Of a DNA stretch of 64,000 nucleotides, positions 1 to 8,613 are shown in pieces. Position 1 is the stretch's first letter, and each line of letters begins with the position of its first letter. The DNA is taken from NCBI GenBank assembly GCA_003577305.1, contig QEVL01000014.1:1-64000 (forward strand), in the 5' to 3' direction. The notes under the pieces are model-generated. The model saw only the letters and a list, made by a program, of their open reading frames with translations. It searched no databases and was not told the DNA's origin. The position numbers and the translations under genes are program-made. This DNA comes from Burkholderiales bacterium (GTDB taxonomy: Bacteria; Pseudomonadota; Gammaproteobacteria; Burkholderiales; Burkholderiaceae_E).

Positions 1-891
1 CTGATCGAGCCGCACTACCCGAGGGGCAAGACGGGTCGCCCGCCGATGGGCATTGCGACGATGCTTCGCATTCACTTCCTGCAGCAGTGGTTCGGGCTGA
101 GCGATCCGGCGATGGAAGAGGCGCTGCACGACGTGCCGCTGTACCGCGAGTTCACTGATCTGGAAGGTCCGATGCGTCGGCTTCCCGACGAGAGCACGAT
201 CCTGCGGTTTCGCCATCTGCTCGAGAAGCACGGCCTGGCTGCGCCGATGCTCGCCACCGTGAACCGCGTCTTGCACGAGCGTGGGCTGACGCTCAAGACC
301 GGCACGGTGGTCGATGCGACGCTGATCGCGGCGCCGAGCTCCACGAAGAACAGCAAGGGCGAGCGCGACCCGGAGATGCGCCAGACGAAGAAGGGCAACA
401 ACTACTACTTCGGCATGAAGGCGCACATCGGGGCGGACGCCGACTCGGGTCTGGTGCACACGGTGATCTGCACGCCGGCCAATACCAGCGACGTGACGCA
501 GGCCGAGGCGCTGCTGCACGGCGAGGAAGAGATCGCCTTCGGCGACGCGGGCTACCAGGGCGCACACAAGCGCCCCGAAGCCACGATGAAGAACTGGCAC
601 GTCGCGATGCGACCCGGCAAGCGGCGCCAGCTCGATCTGGCCAATCCGCGCGATGCGATCGTCAACGAGATCGAGCGGCTGAAGGCGAGCGTTCGTGCGA
701 AGGTCGAGCATCCGTTTCGGGTATGCGCTCTCGAATCTGTGGATGGCGCGTCGAAAACTGATGGCGATGACACCCTGAATCCGTCTGCAGCGAGCGAAAA
801 GCCCGCTGCAGAGCGGAATTCAACCGCTTCATGGCGCTCAACCGACCAAAAAACGGAGCGATGGGCGAAGAAGTCGGCAGCATCGGATTGA
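1..891 (+). pseudogene. IS5-family DDE transposase, 5' partial and internally deleted
   Basis: The N-terminal DUF772-type segment (MLRIHFLQQWFGLSDPAMEE) and the DDE domain are clear: VVDATLIAAPSSTKN carries the first Asp and FGDAGYQG the second. After VEHPFRV (about base 720) the frame turns into unrelated sequence, while the next frame reads ALSNLWMARRKLMAMTP and stops at 776-778, which is the normal C-terminus of this family. The roughly 25 residues that normally lie between these two pieces, including the K/R-rich stretch after the catalytic Glu helix, are missing. An internal deletion that also shifted the frame explains this. The translated frame then runs on to 891 by chance. Confidence 0.85.
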
Positions 892-935
892 CTGAAGAAT
901 TCTGACCGCTCTGCGTGTGTTGATCAGACCTTCCC
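1..935 (+). mobile_element. IS5-family insertion sequence, left end outside window
   Basis: The element enters the window already inside its transposase frame (bases 1-45 read LIEPHYPRGKTGRPP in frame with the ATG at 46). Its likely right end is the sequence GTTGATCAGACCTTCCC at 919-935, which in reverse complement (GGGAAGGTCTGATCAAC) looks like an IS5-type terminal repeat; the partner repeat is outside the window, so the end is inferred. The transposase is damaged, so this copy cannot move on its own. Confidence 0.7.
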
Positions 936-969
936 TAGCGTCTGACTTGGCAGAAGTCTCCGATTTCAT

Positions 970-978
970 AGTCTCAGA
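970..978. repeat. Left 9-bp target duplication of the IS4-family element
   Basis: AGTCTCAGA stands directly before the terminal repeat CACTACTGTCCGGTTAAA (979-996). The identical 9-mer follows the other end at 4959-4967. A 9-bp duplication fits the IS4 family and proves the element inserted here as a unit. Confidence 0.95.
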
Positions 979-1428
979 CACTACTGTCCGGTTAAATGGT
1001 CCCCGCTCGAGCCGAGATCCAGCGCTGGCGCGGGTTGTAGGCTGATTTCGTTTGGTGTCGATTTGAACCTCGTTGTCCAGGAACTGCGTAGCTTCCCCGG
1101 GTTGACCACCTCGAGGAGCGCGCGTGAACGTCGGCAAGACCCTGTTCGCCCAAGTCATGGAGTTCGTTCCCTGGACGAGCTTCGCGCGCATCGTGCAGCG
1201 CTATCGGGGCAACGCCGGGATGCGCACGCTGTCGTGCGCCGAGCAGTTCCGGGCGATGGCCTTCGCACAGTTGACCTGGCGCGAGAGCCTGCGCGACATC
1301 GAGGCGAGCCTGTCGGCCAATGCGACCAAGCTGTATGCGATGGGGTTTCGCTCGGCGGTGCGCCGCTCCACCCTGGCCGACGCCAACGAGTCGCGCGACT
1401 GGCGCATCTGGTCGGACCTGGCCGCGCT

Positions 1429-1433
1429 GCTGA
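1429..1433. repeat. Left 5-bp target duplication of the IS21-family element
   Basis: GCTGA lies immediately left of the TGTCAC end of the IS21 element and again immediately right of it at 4081-4085. The duplicated bases belong to the IS4 transposase gene and show the order of events. Confidence 0.92.
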
Positions 1434-1440
1434 TGTCACC

Positions 1441-1559
1441 GACCGGCACATTGGAGCCATTTCGTGATCGGCGTATAGGAGCCACGGTCTGACCGGCATA
1501 TTGGAGCCACGGCATGACCGCCGTAATGGAGCCACTTCATGACCGGCATATTGGAGCCA
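1441..1559. repeat. Five iterated 19-bp repeats at 25-bp spacing, IS21 left end
   Basis: A 19-bp unit close to GACCGGCATATTGGAGCCA occurs at 1441, 1466, 1491, 1516 and 1541, an exact 25-bp period. Multiple terminal repeats are characteristic of IS21-family ends, where they are transposase (IstA) binding sites. Five copies in phase is a long array. Confidence 0.9.
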
Positions 1560-1656
1560 GCGGCGGGTAGATAGCCGGCGTCTCGAATCGATGGGTATCG
1601 CTACCCTTCGGGCCTTTTGCCCGGAGGTGGCGGCGGTGGCCCGAAGGAGATTCGAG

Positions 1657-3189
1657 ATGTATGAGTACCGACAGGCCCTGATGCGCATGCGCCAGGGCGA
1701 TTCCGATCGGGAGATCGCGGCCAGCAAGGTGATGGGCCGGCCCAAGGCGGCGGCGCTTCGTGCAGTGGCGCTTGGCCATGGGTGGCTCGAGCGCGAGCGA
1801 GCGGTTCCCGAGGACGCCGAGATCGCGGCGGCGATGAGCCCGCCGCGGCGCGCCGCCAGCACGGTGTCGAGCCTCGAGCCGCTGCGAAGCGTCATCGAGC
1901 AGTGGCTCGCGCAGGGCGTCTCCGGCGTCGTGATGCACGCGGCGCTCAAGCGCCAGCATGGCTTCACCGGCAGCTACTCGGCGGTGCGCCGCATGCTCGC
2001 CGATCTGCGTGCGAAGCAACCCGCACAGACGACCGTGCGTCTGCACTTCGACCCGGCGGATGCCGCACAGGTGGATTTCGGTGCGGGCCCGATGATGGTC
2101 GACCCCGAGGGCGCCACGCGGCGCACCTGGGCGTTCGTGATGACGCTCGCCTTCTCGCGTCACCAGTACGTCGAGTTTGTCTGGGACCAGACGGTGGCGA
2201 CCTGGCTGGGGTGCCACCGCCGCGCCTTCGAGTGGTTCGGAGCGGTACCGCGCCGACTGGTCATCGACAACGCCAAGTGCGCGATCGTCAAGGCCTGCCG
2301 TACCGAGCCGACGGTGCAGCGCGCCTACGCCGAATGCGCCCAGGGCTACGGCTTTCGAATCGATGCGTGCCCACCGCGAGAGCCACAGTTGAAGGGCGTC
2401 GTCGAGGCCGGCGTCAAGTACGTCAAGACCAACTTCTTGCCGCTGCGCACCTTCCGCGATCTGACCGACCTGAACCGCCAGGCACGCGATTGGGTGATGC
2501 TCGAGGCCGGCGTGCGCGAGCACGGCACGACACGACGCAAGCCGCTGGAGCTCTTTGCGCTCGAACGCCCGTTGATGCGCGCGCTGCCGGCGATTGCGCC
2601 AGACCTCGGTACCTGGCACCGGGTCACCGTGCACAGCGACTGCCACGTCAAGCACGCCTACGCGCTGTACTCGGCGCCCTTCGCACTGGTCGGGCACAAG
2701 CTGTGGCTGCGCGCCACCGACAACGCCATCGCCCTCTACGAGGACTACCGCCACCTCGTCACGCACCGGCGTGCCCAACGGGCCGGCGAACGCATCACCG
2801 TTGCCGACCACTTGCCGCCCAACGCCGCGCGCTTTCTCGCACACGACCGCCACTGGTGCCTCGAGCAGGCCCAGCGCATCGGCCCGGCGTGCGAGAACCT
2901 CGTTGGCCACCTGTTGGGCGATCGCATCCTCGAGAAGCTGCGCGCAGCCCAAGGCGTTTTGCGCCTTGCCGAGCAGTTCACGCCGACTCGCCTGGAGGCG
3001 GCGTGCCTGCGCGCACTGGCGCACGGCTCGCCGCATTACCGCACCGTCAAGACCATCCTCGCCGGCGGCCACGACCTGCGAGCAGACCTCAACGCGAGCA
3101 TCGAACCCGACACTCGCCACGGCAGCCGCGCGCGCTTTGCGCGCGACGCCGCCGACCTCTTTGCCGCGCAGCCCGGTCGGCTGCATTGA
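1657..3189 (+). CDS. istA: IS21-family transposase IstA
   Basis: This is the DDE transposase of the nested IS21 element. I chose the ATG at 1657 because AAGGAG stands 7 nt upstream; an in-frame upstream ATG at 1591 lacks one. The 510-aa protein has an N-terminal HTH region (MRMRQGDSDREIAASKVMG), then the catalytic core with QVDFGAGPM (first Asp), LVIDNAKCAI (second Asp) and the Glu in PQLKGVVEAGVKYVKTNFL. The C-terminus is rich in basic residues. It is followed after 18 bp by istB. Size and motifs are normal for the family. Confidence 0.95.
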   Translation: MYEYRQALMRMRQGDSDREIAASKVMGRPKAAALRAVALGHGWLERERAVPEDAEIAAAMSPPRRAASTVSSLEPLRSVIEQWLAQGVSGVVMHAALKRQHGFTGSYSAVRRMLADLRAKQPAQTTVRLHFDPADAAQVDFGAGPMMVDPEGATRRTWAFVMTLAFSRHQYVEFVWDQTVATWLGCHRRAFEWFGAVPRRLVIDNAKCAIVKACRTEPTVQRAYAECAQGYGFRIDACPPREPQLKGVVEAGVKYVKTNFLPLRTFRDLTDLNRQARDWVMLEAGVREHGTTRRKPLELFALERPLMRALPAIAPDLGTWHRVTVHSDCHVKHAYALYSAPFALVGHKLWLRATDNAIALYEDYRHLVTHRRAQRAGERITVADHLPPNAARFLAHDRHWCLEQAQRIGPACENLVGHLLGDRILEKLRAAQGVLRLAEQFTPTRLEAACLRALAHGSPHYRTVKTILAGGHDLRADLNASIEPDTRHGSRARFARDAADLFAAQPGRLH

Positions 3190-3207
3190 TCCACAGGAGC
3201 ACCACGC

Positions 3208-3996
3208 GTGAACCCCATCCCGGAACTGGCCCCGCAACTGAAGCAGCTTCGCCTCTCGGGCATCCTCGACTCGCTCGAAGCCCGCAACCGCCAGGCGATC
3301 GACGCCAAACTCGCCTACACCGAGTTCCTCGCCATGTTGATCGGCGACGAGATCGCCCGGCGCGATCAGAAGAAGTTCTCCACGCGACTGCGCCGCGCAC
3401 AGTTTCGCGCCACCAAGACCTTCGAACAGTTCGACTTCGATCGCCTGCCCGGGCTCAATCGCGCCCTCGTGCATGACCTGGCCACCGGGCACTACGTGCA
3501 CGAGTGCGCCCCGGTGCTCATCGTCGGGCCCTGCGGCACCGGCAAGAGCCACCTCGCGCAGGCGCTGGGCCACGCCGCCGTTCGACAGGGCATCGACGTC
3601 GCCTTCTTCACCTGCACTGCCCTCACGGCCAGCCTGAACGCAGCGCGCGCCATCGGCGGCTACGAGCGCAAACTGGCCAACCTCGCTCGCGTGCCGCTGC
3701 TCATCATCGATGACTTCGGCCTCAAGCCCCTTCGCCCACCCGCCGACGAAGACCTGCACGACCTCATCGCCGAGCGCTACGAGCGGTGCGCCACCGTCGT
3801 CACCAGCAACCTCGATTACCCAGAGTGGGACCAGGCCTTCCCGGCCAACCGGCTGCTCGCCTCGGCGACTCTCGATCGGCTGCGTCATAACGCCTACTGC
3901 CTCACCCTCGAAGGTGCGTCGTTCCGCGCGCCTCGCCAGGCGCCCACCGCCACCAAAACCGGACTTGCAAAAAACTCCAAAAACGGCAATTCTTGA
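3208..3996 (+). CDS. istB: IS21-family helper ATPase IstB
   Basis: AAA+ ATPase that assists IstA in target capture. The GTG start has GGAG 8 nt upstream. In the 262-aa protein the Walker A motif is IVGPCGTGKSHLAQAL (about residues 105-120) and the Walker B is LLIIDDFGL (about 166-174), followed by the sensor-type segment VVTSNLDYPEW. Length and motifs are standard for IstB. It ends about 80 bp before the right end of the element. Confidence 0.95.
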   Translation: MNPIPELAPQLKQLRLSGILDSLEARNRQAIDAKLAYTEFLAMLIGDEIARRDQKKFSTRLRRAQFRATKTFEQFDFDRLPGLNRALVHDLATGHYVHECAPVLIVGPCGTGKSHLAQALGHAAVRQGIDVAFFTCTALTASLNAARAIGGYERKLANLARVPLLIIDDFGLKPLRPPADEDLHDLIAERYERCATVVTSNLDYPEWDQAFPANRLLASATLDRLRHNAYCLTLEGASFRAPRQAPTATKTGLAKNSKNGNS

Positions 3997-4030
3997 CCCC
4001 CCTCGAGACGCCAGTTCGCCTACCTCAAAC

Positions 4031-4080
4031 TGGCTCCATTACGCCGCACATCGCCGGCTCCATTACGCCGATCCGTGACA
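4031..4080. repeat. Two inverted copies of the iterated repeat, IS21 right end
   Basis: TGGCTCCATTACGCCG at 4031 and CGGCTCCATTACGCCG at 4055 are reverse-complement copies of the left-end unit, with 24-bp spacing, followed by the terminal GTGACA. The asymmetry (five units left, two right) is a visible property of this element. Confidence 0.88.
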
Positions 4081-4958
4081 GCTGATCCGCCGCGCGCGCC
4101 GGCTCTACGCGAGCGAGCCGCTGGCAGTGGAACTGGACAACACCGTCTACGCACTGGACTCCAGCACCATCGATCTGTGCCTGAGCCTGTTCGACTGGGC
4201 GCCGTTCCGATCGACCAAGGCGGCGATCAAGCTGCACACGCTGCTGGACCTGCGCGGCGCGATCCCCGCCTTCATCCACATCAGCGACGGCAAGCTGCAC
4301 GACGTGAACGTGCTGGACATGCTGAAGTTCGAGCCGGGCGCGTTTTACGTGATGGACCGCGGCTACGTGGACTTCGCGCGGCTGTACGCGCTGCATCAGG
4401 CGGCGGCCTTCTTCGTCACCCGCGCGAAGTCGCCGATGGATGCGCGGCGCGTGTACTCCGCGCCGACCGATCGCACCAGCGGTGTGATCTGCGATCAGCG
4501 CGTGATGCTCAACGGCTACTACTCCGCCAGGAAGTACCCCGAGCAGCTGCGGCGTATCCGCTTCAAGGATCCCGAGTCGGGCAAGACGCTGGTGTTCCTG
4601 ACCAACAACACCGCGCTGCCGGCGCTGACGATCTGCGCGCTGTACAAGAGCCGCTGGCAGGTGGAGCTGTTCTTCAAGTGGATCAAGCAGCACCTGCGCA
4701 TCAAGCATTTCCTGGGCACCAGCGAGAACGCAGCCAAGACGCAGGTGTGGTGCGCCGTGGCCACCTACGTGCTCATCGCCATCGTCAAGAAAGAGCTTCA
4801 ACTCGACGCCTCCCTCTACACATGTCTACAGATCTTGTCGGTGTCGGTTTTCGAGAAAACCGAGCTTTCATGCGCCTTGCGGCCCGACGAGTCTCGAATC
4901 GAAACAGCCGACACCGCCAACCAGCTGAATTTGTTCAGCTTTTAACCGGACAGTAGTG

Positions 4959-4967
4959 AGTCTCAGA
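4959..4967. repeat. Right 9-bp target duplication of the IS4-family element
   Basis: AGTCTCAGA, identical to 970-978, directly follows the right inverted repeat. Confidence 0.95.
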
Positions 4968-5060
4968 GTTGGTTAGAAATATCGAAAGCGATTGACCTGC
5001 TCCCCTACAGCCGTACCAGAGTAAAGGAAGTACAGTCCGCGCATCAGGAGCATGGCGGAC

Positions 5061-5327
5061 ATGAGAAAGAGCAAGTACAGCGAGGAACAGATCATCGGGT
5101 TGCTCGAGCAGGCCGAGGCCGGTGTGCCGGTCGGGGAGATCTGCCGCAAGGGCGGCTTCAGCGACGCGACGTTCTACAAGTGGCGCTCGAAGTTCGGCGG
5201 CATGGAAGCGTCCGACGCACGGCGGCTGCGCGAGCTGGAGGCGGAGAACGCCCGGCTCAAGCGTCTGCTGGCCGAGGCGCATCTGGACATGCACGCGCTC
5301 AAGAGCGTTCTCGGGGTAAAGCGCTAG
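5061..5327 (+). CDS. IS3-family transposase OrfA (HTH protein)
   Basis: This 88-aa protein (91 aa if the ATG at 5052 is used) carries the HTH_Tnp_1 domain SKYSEEQIIGLLEQAEAGVP followed by ICRKGGFSDATFYKWRSKFGG, then a leucine-zipper segment RRLRELEAENARLKRLLAEA. These are the DNA-binding and dimerisation parts of IS407-type OrfA. AGGAG at 5046-5050 is 10 nt before the ATG at 5061 and only 1 nt before the one at 5052, so 5061 is preferred. It is intact, but its partner orfB is truncated. Confidence 0.9.
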   Translation: MRKSKYSEEQIIGLLEQAEAGVPVGEICRKGGFSDATFYKWRSKFGGMEASDARRLRELEAENARLKRLLAEAHLDMHALKSVLGVKR

Positions 5328-5450
5328 CCCCACGGGTCAAGCGCGAGGCGATCGACAGGATGATCAAGGAGCATCACCTGTCCGAGCGCCGTGCGTGCCG
5401 TCTCGTGGGGCTGTCCCGCGACAGTTACCGTCATCCGCCCAGGCGAGAGG
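5325..5450 (+). pseudogene. IS3-family transposase OrfB, N-terminal stub
   Basis: The frame after orfA reads LAPRVKREAIDRMIKEHHLS and RRACRLVGLSRDSYRHPP, the N-terminal HTH_21-type region of IS3 OrfB. The integrase core is absent, because the sequence passes into the antisense of mvaA. Full OrfB is about 270-280 aa; only about 40 remain. Confidence 0.8.
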
Positions 5451-6729
5451 ACGACCGCAGCTGCTTCAATTCCGCTTCGGCCAGGTCGAGTCTGACCTTG
5501 CCGCCGGCGACGAGGGCGCGAGCCACGGCATCGATTTCGTCGCCGACCGCACCGGCCATCATCGCGATGTTGTGCGCGTGTAGCGCCATGTGTCCCTTCT
5601 GGATTCCGGTGGTAGCGAGTGCCTTGAGCGCCGAGAAGTTCTGCGCCAGCCCCACCGCAGCGATCACCCGGGCGAGGTCCTCGGCGCTGTCGGTGCCGAG
5701 GATGCGCAAGGCGACCTTCGCGGTGGGATGAAGCCGCGTGGCGCCACCCACGAGGCCGACCGCCATCGGCAACTCGAGGCTGCCGGCGAGGTCGCCGTCG
5801 TGCGTCGTCTCCCAGTGGGTTAGGCTGGCATAGCGGCCGTTGCGCGCCGCGTATGCATGGGCGCCGGCCTCGACTGCGCGGGTGTCGTTTCCCGTAGCCA
5901 GCACGACCGCGCTGATGCCGTTCATGATGCCCTTGTTATGGGTTGCGGCACGGTAGGGGTCGGCATCCGCGAAGTGATAGGCGGTGATGATGCCGTCGCG
6001 CACTTCAGATCCGCCGATGTCGGCGAGCCGCCAGGTGCAACGCGCTCGCGCGAGGCGGCGATCGGCGAGGTTCGAGAGGATCCGCAAGTTGGTGCGTCCG
6101 CCCGTCCAGGCGGCGATGCGTGGCGCCAGCGCCTCGGCCATGGTATTCACCGCGTTGGCGCCCATCGCGTCGCGGGTATCAACGATCAGGTGGGTGATCA
6201 CCATCGGGCCCGAGCGAGTCTCGATGATGCGCGCCTCGAGTTCGCGAAAGCCACCGCCCAGCTTGACCAGCAGCGGGTCGCACTCGTCGCAGACGGTGCG
6301 GATCTCGTCGATGCGCTCCAGGATCCGCAGCCGGGCGTGCTGCACATCGGACACGTCGAGCAACTGCACCTGCGCGATCATCCGGGCCCCCGACATCGAG
6401 GTGGTGAAACCCCCGTTGTCGTAGCACTGGCGCGCCGCGTTGCAGACCGCGGCGACCACCGAGGATTCCTCGGTCGCCATCGGTACCAGCCGGTCGCGCC
6501 CGTCGATGCGCATGTTCGTCGCGATTCCCACCGGGATGTTCATGGTGCCAACGACGTTCTCGATCAGGCGGTCGGCAGTCTCCGGCGGCAGGTTGCCGGT
6601 GTCGGCGAGGTGTGCGCGTTCGGCATCGGTGAGTCCGGCGAACTCGCTGACGGCTGCGATGCGTTCAGCGATGGTCTGCCGGTGGAAGCCGGCGATGCGG
6701 CTGCTTCGCTTCGTGTCGCTCATGGTCAT
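5431..6729 (-). CDS. mvaA: Hydroxymethylglutaryl-CoA reductase, degradative (class II)
   Basis: It oxidises mevalonate to HMG-CoA with NAD+ in mevalonate catabolism. The 432-aa protein has all class II hallmarks: ENVVGTMNIPVGIATNM (about 57-73), the catalytic Glu in PMATEESS (about 87), the catalytic Lys in THNKGIMNG, the Asp in ATGNDTRAVEAG, and the catalytic His in QKGHMALHAHNIA near the C-terminus. It is the last gene of a minus-strand operon after the TRAP transporter (28-bp gap). The extreme C-terminus (SSSRLGG) and stop lie in or next to IS3-derived sequence, so the natural tail may have been replaced. Assignment to the degradative rather than biosynthetic direction rests on family and context. 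Confidence 0.9.
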   Translation of the reverse strand: MTMSDTKRSSRIAGFHRQTIAERIAAVSEFAGLTDAERAHLADTGNLPPETADRLIENVVGTMNIPVGIATNMRIDGRDRLVPMATEESSVVAAVCNAARQCYDNGGFTTSMSGARMIAQVQLLDVSDVQHARLRILERIDEIRTVCDECDPLLVKLGGGFRELEARIIETRSGPMVITHLIVDTRDAMGANAVNTMAEALAPRIAAWTGGRTNLRILSNLADRRLARARCTWRLADIGGSEVRDGIITAYHFADADPYRAATHNKGIMNGISAVVLATGNDTRAVEAGAHAYAARNGRYASLTHWETTHDGDLAGSLELPMAVGLVGGATRLHPTAKVALRILGTDSAEDLARVIAAVGLAQNFSALKALATTGIQKGHMALHAHNIAMMAGAVGDEIDAVARALVAGGKVRLDLAEAELKQLRSSSRLGG

Positions 6730-6757
6730 TTCCAGCGTTTCGGTCGATTTCGAGGGG

Positions 6758-8074
6758 TCAGCGCGTCGCCATCAGGCGCGGCAGGTAGGTGAGGACGTCG
6801 GGTATGGCCACGCAGATCAGCAGCCCGAACGCCTGCAGCAGGAAGAACGGGACGATCCCGCGGTAGACCTCATCCATTCCGATCTGCGGCGGAAGGGTGC
6901 CCTTGATGTAGAAGAGGGTGTAACCGAAGGGCGGGCTGATGTACCCCATCTGGATCGTGATCGCGTAGAGCACACCGAACCAGAGCTCGTCGAAACCCAG
7001 CAGCCTCACGATCGGGATGAACACCGGCACGGTGAGCAGGATGATCCCGATCTCGTCGAGCACCGTGCCGAGGAATACCAGCACCAGCATCATCACCGCC
7101 AGCACCAGCCACCGGTTGGCGTCGAGGGTGCGAATGAACTCGAGCAACGCGTCGGCGCCGCCCAGGCCGGTGAAGATCGCGACGTAGGCCTTGGCGCCGA
7201 TCGTGATCCACAGGATCATCGACGTTGCCTTGAGGGTATCGATGCCGGCTTGCCGCAGCATCGCGTAGTTCAGCTTGCGCGCAGCGAGCGCCGGCACCAT
7301 CGCGCCGCCTACGCCGACCGCAGCAGACTCGGTTGGCGTTGCGACGCCGAAGAAGATCGAGCCGAGAACGAGCACGATCAGCAGCGTCGGCATCACCAGT
7401 GATCTGAGCGAGGCCAGCCGTTCACGCAGAGGCGCATGGACCGCGTGCGGGTCGAGCGGCACCCATTGCGGACGCAGCCACGACACCACCAGGATGTAGC
7501 CTACGTAGAGCGCGGCGAGGATCAGTCCTGGCACGATCCCGGCGATCAGCATCTGGCCGATCGAGATCTGTGCGGTCACCGCATAGACGATCGTGAGCAC
7601 CGAGGGCGGAATCAGGATGCCCAGCGTGCCTGAGGCGCAAATCGTGCCGAGCGCGAGTCGCGGATGGTAGCCGCGACGCAGCATTTCGGGCAGCGCAAGG
7701 ATGCCCATCGCGGTGACCGCGGCGCCGACGACCCCGGTCATCGCCGCCATGACCACGCAGATGACCACGGTGCCGATGGCGAGGCCGCCACGCACCCGGC
7801 CGAACCAGAGCTCCATCGCCCGGTAGAGCGACTCGATGACGCCGGAGCGCTGAAGGATGCAGGCCATCAGGATGAACAACGGGATGGCGAGCAGCGCTTC
7901 GGACTTCATCGTGTCGAAGATCTGCAGCACCAGCACGACGACGGCGGCGTCGTTCCAGAGCGTGACGGTGAACAGCAGCGACAGGCCGCCGAGTACGAAG
8001 GCGATCGGCAACCCGGTGAGCATGAACAGGGTCAGGCCACCGAACATCGTAACCAGGATCGCGGTCGAGCTCAC
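6758..8074 (-). CDS. TRAP transporter large membrane subunit (DctM type)
   Basis: This 438-aa, very hydrophobic protein with about 12 membrane segments is the ion-coupled channel subunit of a TRAP uptake system. Typical family segments are visible: LTGLPIAFVLGG near the N-terminus, AIPLFILMACILQRSGV, and PPSVLTIVYAVTAQISIGQM mid-protein. ISPPFGYTLFYIKG lies near the C-terminus. It overlaps the small subunit gene by 4 nt (ATGA at 8071-8074), so the two are translationally coupled. Located between the small subunit and mvaA, its likely cargo is mevalonate or a related hydroxy acid (inference from context). Confidence 0.92.
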   Translation of the reverse strand: MSSTAILVTMFGGLTLFMLTGLPIAFVLGGLSLLFTVTLWNDAAVVVLVLQIFDTMKSEALLAIPLFILMACILQRSGVIESLYRAMELWFGRVRGGLAIGTVVICVVMAAMTGVVGAAVTAMGILALPEMLRRGYHPRLALGTICASGTLGILIPPSVLTIVYAVTAQISIGQMLIAGIVPGLILAALYVGYILVVSWLRPQWVPLDPHAVHAPLRERLASLRSLVMPTLLIVLVLGSIFFGVATPTESAAVGVGGAMVPALAARKLNYAMLRQAGIDTLKATSMILWITIGAKAYVAIFTGLGGADALLEFIRTLDANRWLVLAVMMLVLVFLGTVLDEIGIILLTVPVFIPIVRLLGFDELWFGVLYAITIQMGYISPPFGYTLFYIKGTLPPQIGMDEVYRGIVPFFLLQAFGLLICVAIPDVLTYLPRLMATR

Positions 8075-8613
8075 GGCATGCCCTCCGGTTTAGAGGGCCA
8101 GTCGCCGCGTTTGACCTCGCTGGCGCTGTACAGCGTGTGCGCGAATTCGGCGAGTGCCTGCAACAGCATTAGCGCGAGCGCGATGGGCACCGACGCCTTG
8201 GCCCACCAGATCGGCGGATTCCAGGCCGAGAAACTGGTCTCGCGGTACTCGAAGGAGGAAATCGCCGCCGGCGCGCTGAAGACGAGCAGGATGAGGCAGA
8301 AGGCGACGATGACCGGGAAGTTGAGCAGATCGAGCCAGCGGTTGATGCGGGCCGGCAGCCGCTGGCGGGCGAGGTCGAGCGAGACGTGACCGCGCAGGTG
8401 CAACAGGTATGGGCCGCCGAGCAGGAAGTAGGGCCCGAACAGCAGCACTGCGAGTTCCATTCCCCAGACCGTCGGGGCATTGAAGATGTAGCGCGCAAGG
8501 ACCTCGTAGAGCATCACGGTTACGATGACGGCCATCAGCCAGATCGTGACCATGAAGACGATGCGGTTCAGGCGCGTGATCGCGGCCGTCGTGGCAGCGA
8601 GCCAGCGGGGCAC
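8071..8613 (-). CDS. TRAP transporter small membrane subunit (DctQ type)
   Basis: This 180-aa protein has four predicted membrane segments and the DctQ-type pattern around GPYFLLGGPYLLHLRGHVSLD, where the family has its conserved H-V-x-V/L-D element. It partners the DctM-type subunit, with which its gene overlaps by 4 nt. The gap to the upstream binding-protein gene is 137 bp, larger than elsewhere in the operon, which could allow different expression of the binding protein. Confidence 0.9.
   Translation of the reverse strand: MPRWLAATTAAITRLNRIVFMVTIWLMAVIVTVMLYEVLARYIFNAPTVWGMELAVLLFGPYFLLGGPYLLHLRGHVSLDLARQRLPARINRWLDLLNFPVIVAFCLILLVFSAPAAISSFEYRETSFSAWNPPIWWAKASVPIALALMLLQALAEFAHTLYSASEVKRGDWPSKPEGMP

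Larger units (their letters stand above)
1434..4080 (+). mobile_element. Complete IS21-family element nested in the IS4-family transposase gene
   Basis: The 2647-bp element begins TGTCACCGACCGGCAC and ends with the matching inverted repeat GTGCGGCG/CGGATCCGTGACA at 4041-4080. It is flanked by GCTGA duplications (1429-1433, 4081-4085). It holds istA and istB in the usual order and both ends carry iterated transposase-binding repeats. Both genes are intact, so it may still be mobile. Confidence 0.95.
1124..4945 (+). pseudogene. IS4-family transposase (DUF4372 + DDE), split by IS21 insertion
   Basis: The 5' part is 1124-1433 (GTG start preceded by GAGGAG with a 5-nt spacer; N-terminal DUF4372-type region, FAQVMEFVPWTSFARIV). 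The 3' part is 4086-4945. Joining them across the IS21 insertion restores one frame of 389 aa: ...WSDLAALL then IRRARRLYASEPL. The DDE domain follows, with ALDSSTIDLCLS (first Asp), VMDRGYVDF (second Asp) and the YxxRxxxExxxK-type signature YKSRWQVELFFKWIKQ. No other lesion is visible, so disruption is due only to the nested element. Confidence 0.93.
979..4958 (+). mobile_element. IS4-family insertion sequence interrupted by an IS21-family element
   Basis: Perfect 18-bp terminal inverted repeats (CACTACTGTCCGGTTAAA at 979-996 and its complement at 4941-4958) are flanked by the 9-bp target duplication AGTCTCAGA. Without the nested IS21 element (1434-4080) and one 5-bp duplication, the element is 1328 bp with one transposase gene of 389 codons, a normal size for IS4-family elements of the DUF4372 type. 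Confidence 0.93.
4993..5450 (+). mobile_element. IS3-family (IS407-like) element, left part only
   Basis: TGACCTGCTCCCC at 4993-5005 resembles the left terminal repeat of IS407-group IS3 elements. It is followed by a complete orfA and the first ~40 codons of orfB. Homology stops at about 5430-5450, where the antisense 3' end of mvaA begins. The right part of orfB and the right repeat are gone, so a deletion joined this element to the mevalonate locus. Confidence 0.8.

Noticed and set aside
1537-3888. 783-aa minus-strand open frame over istA/istB
   Set aside because: High-GC antisense shadow of two clear IS21 genes; low-complexity composition and no family pattern.
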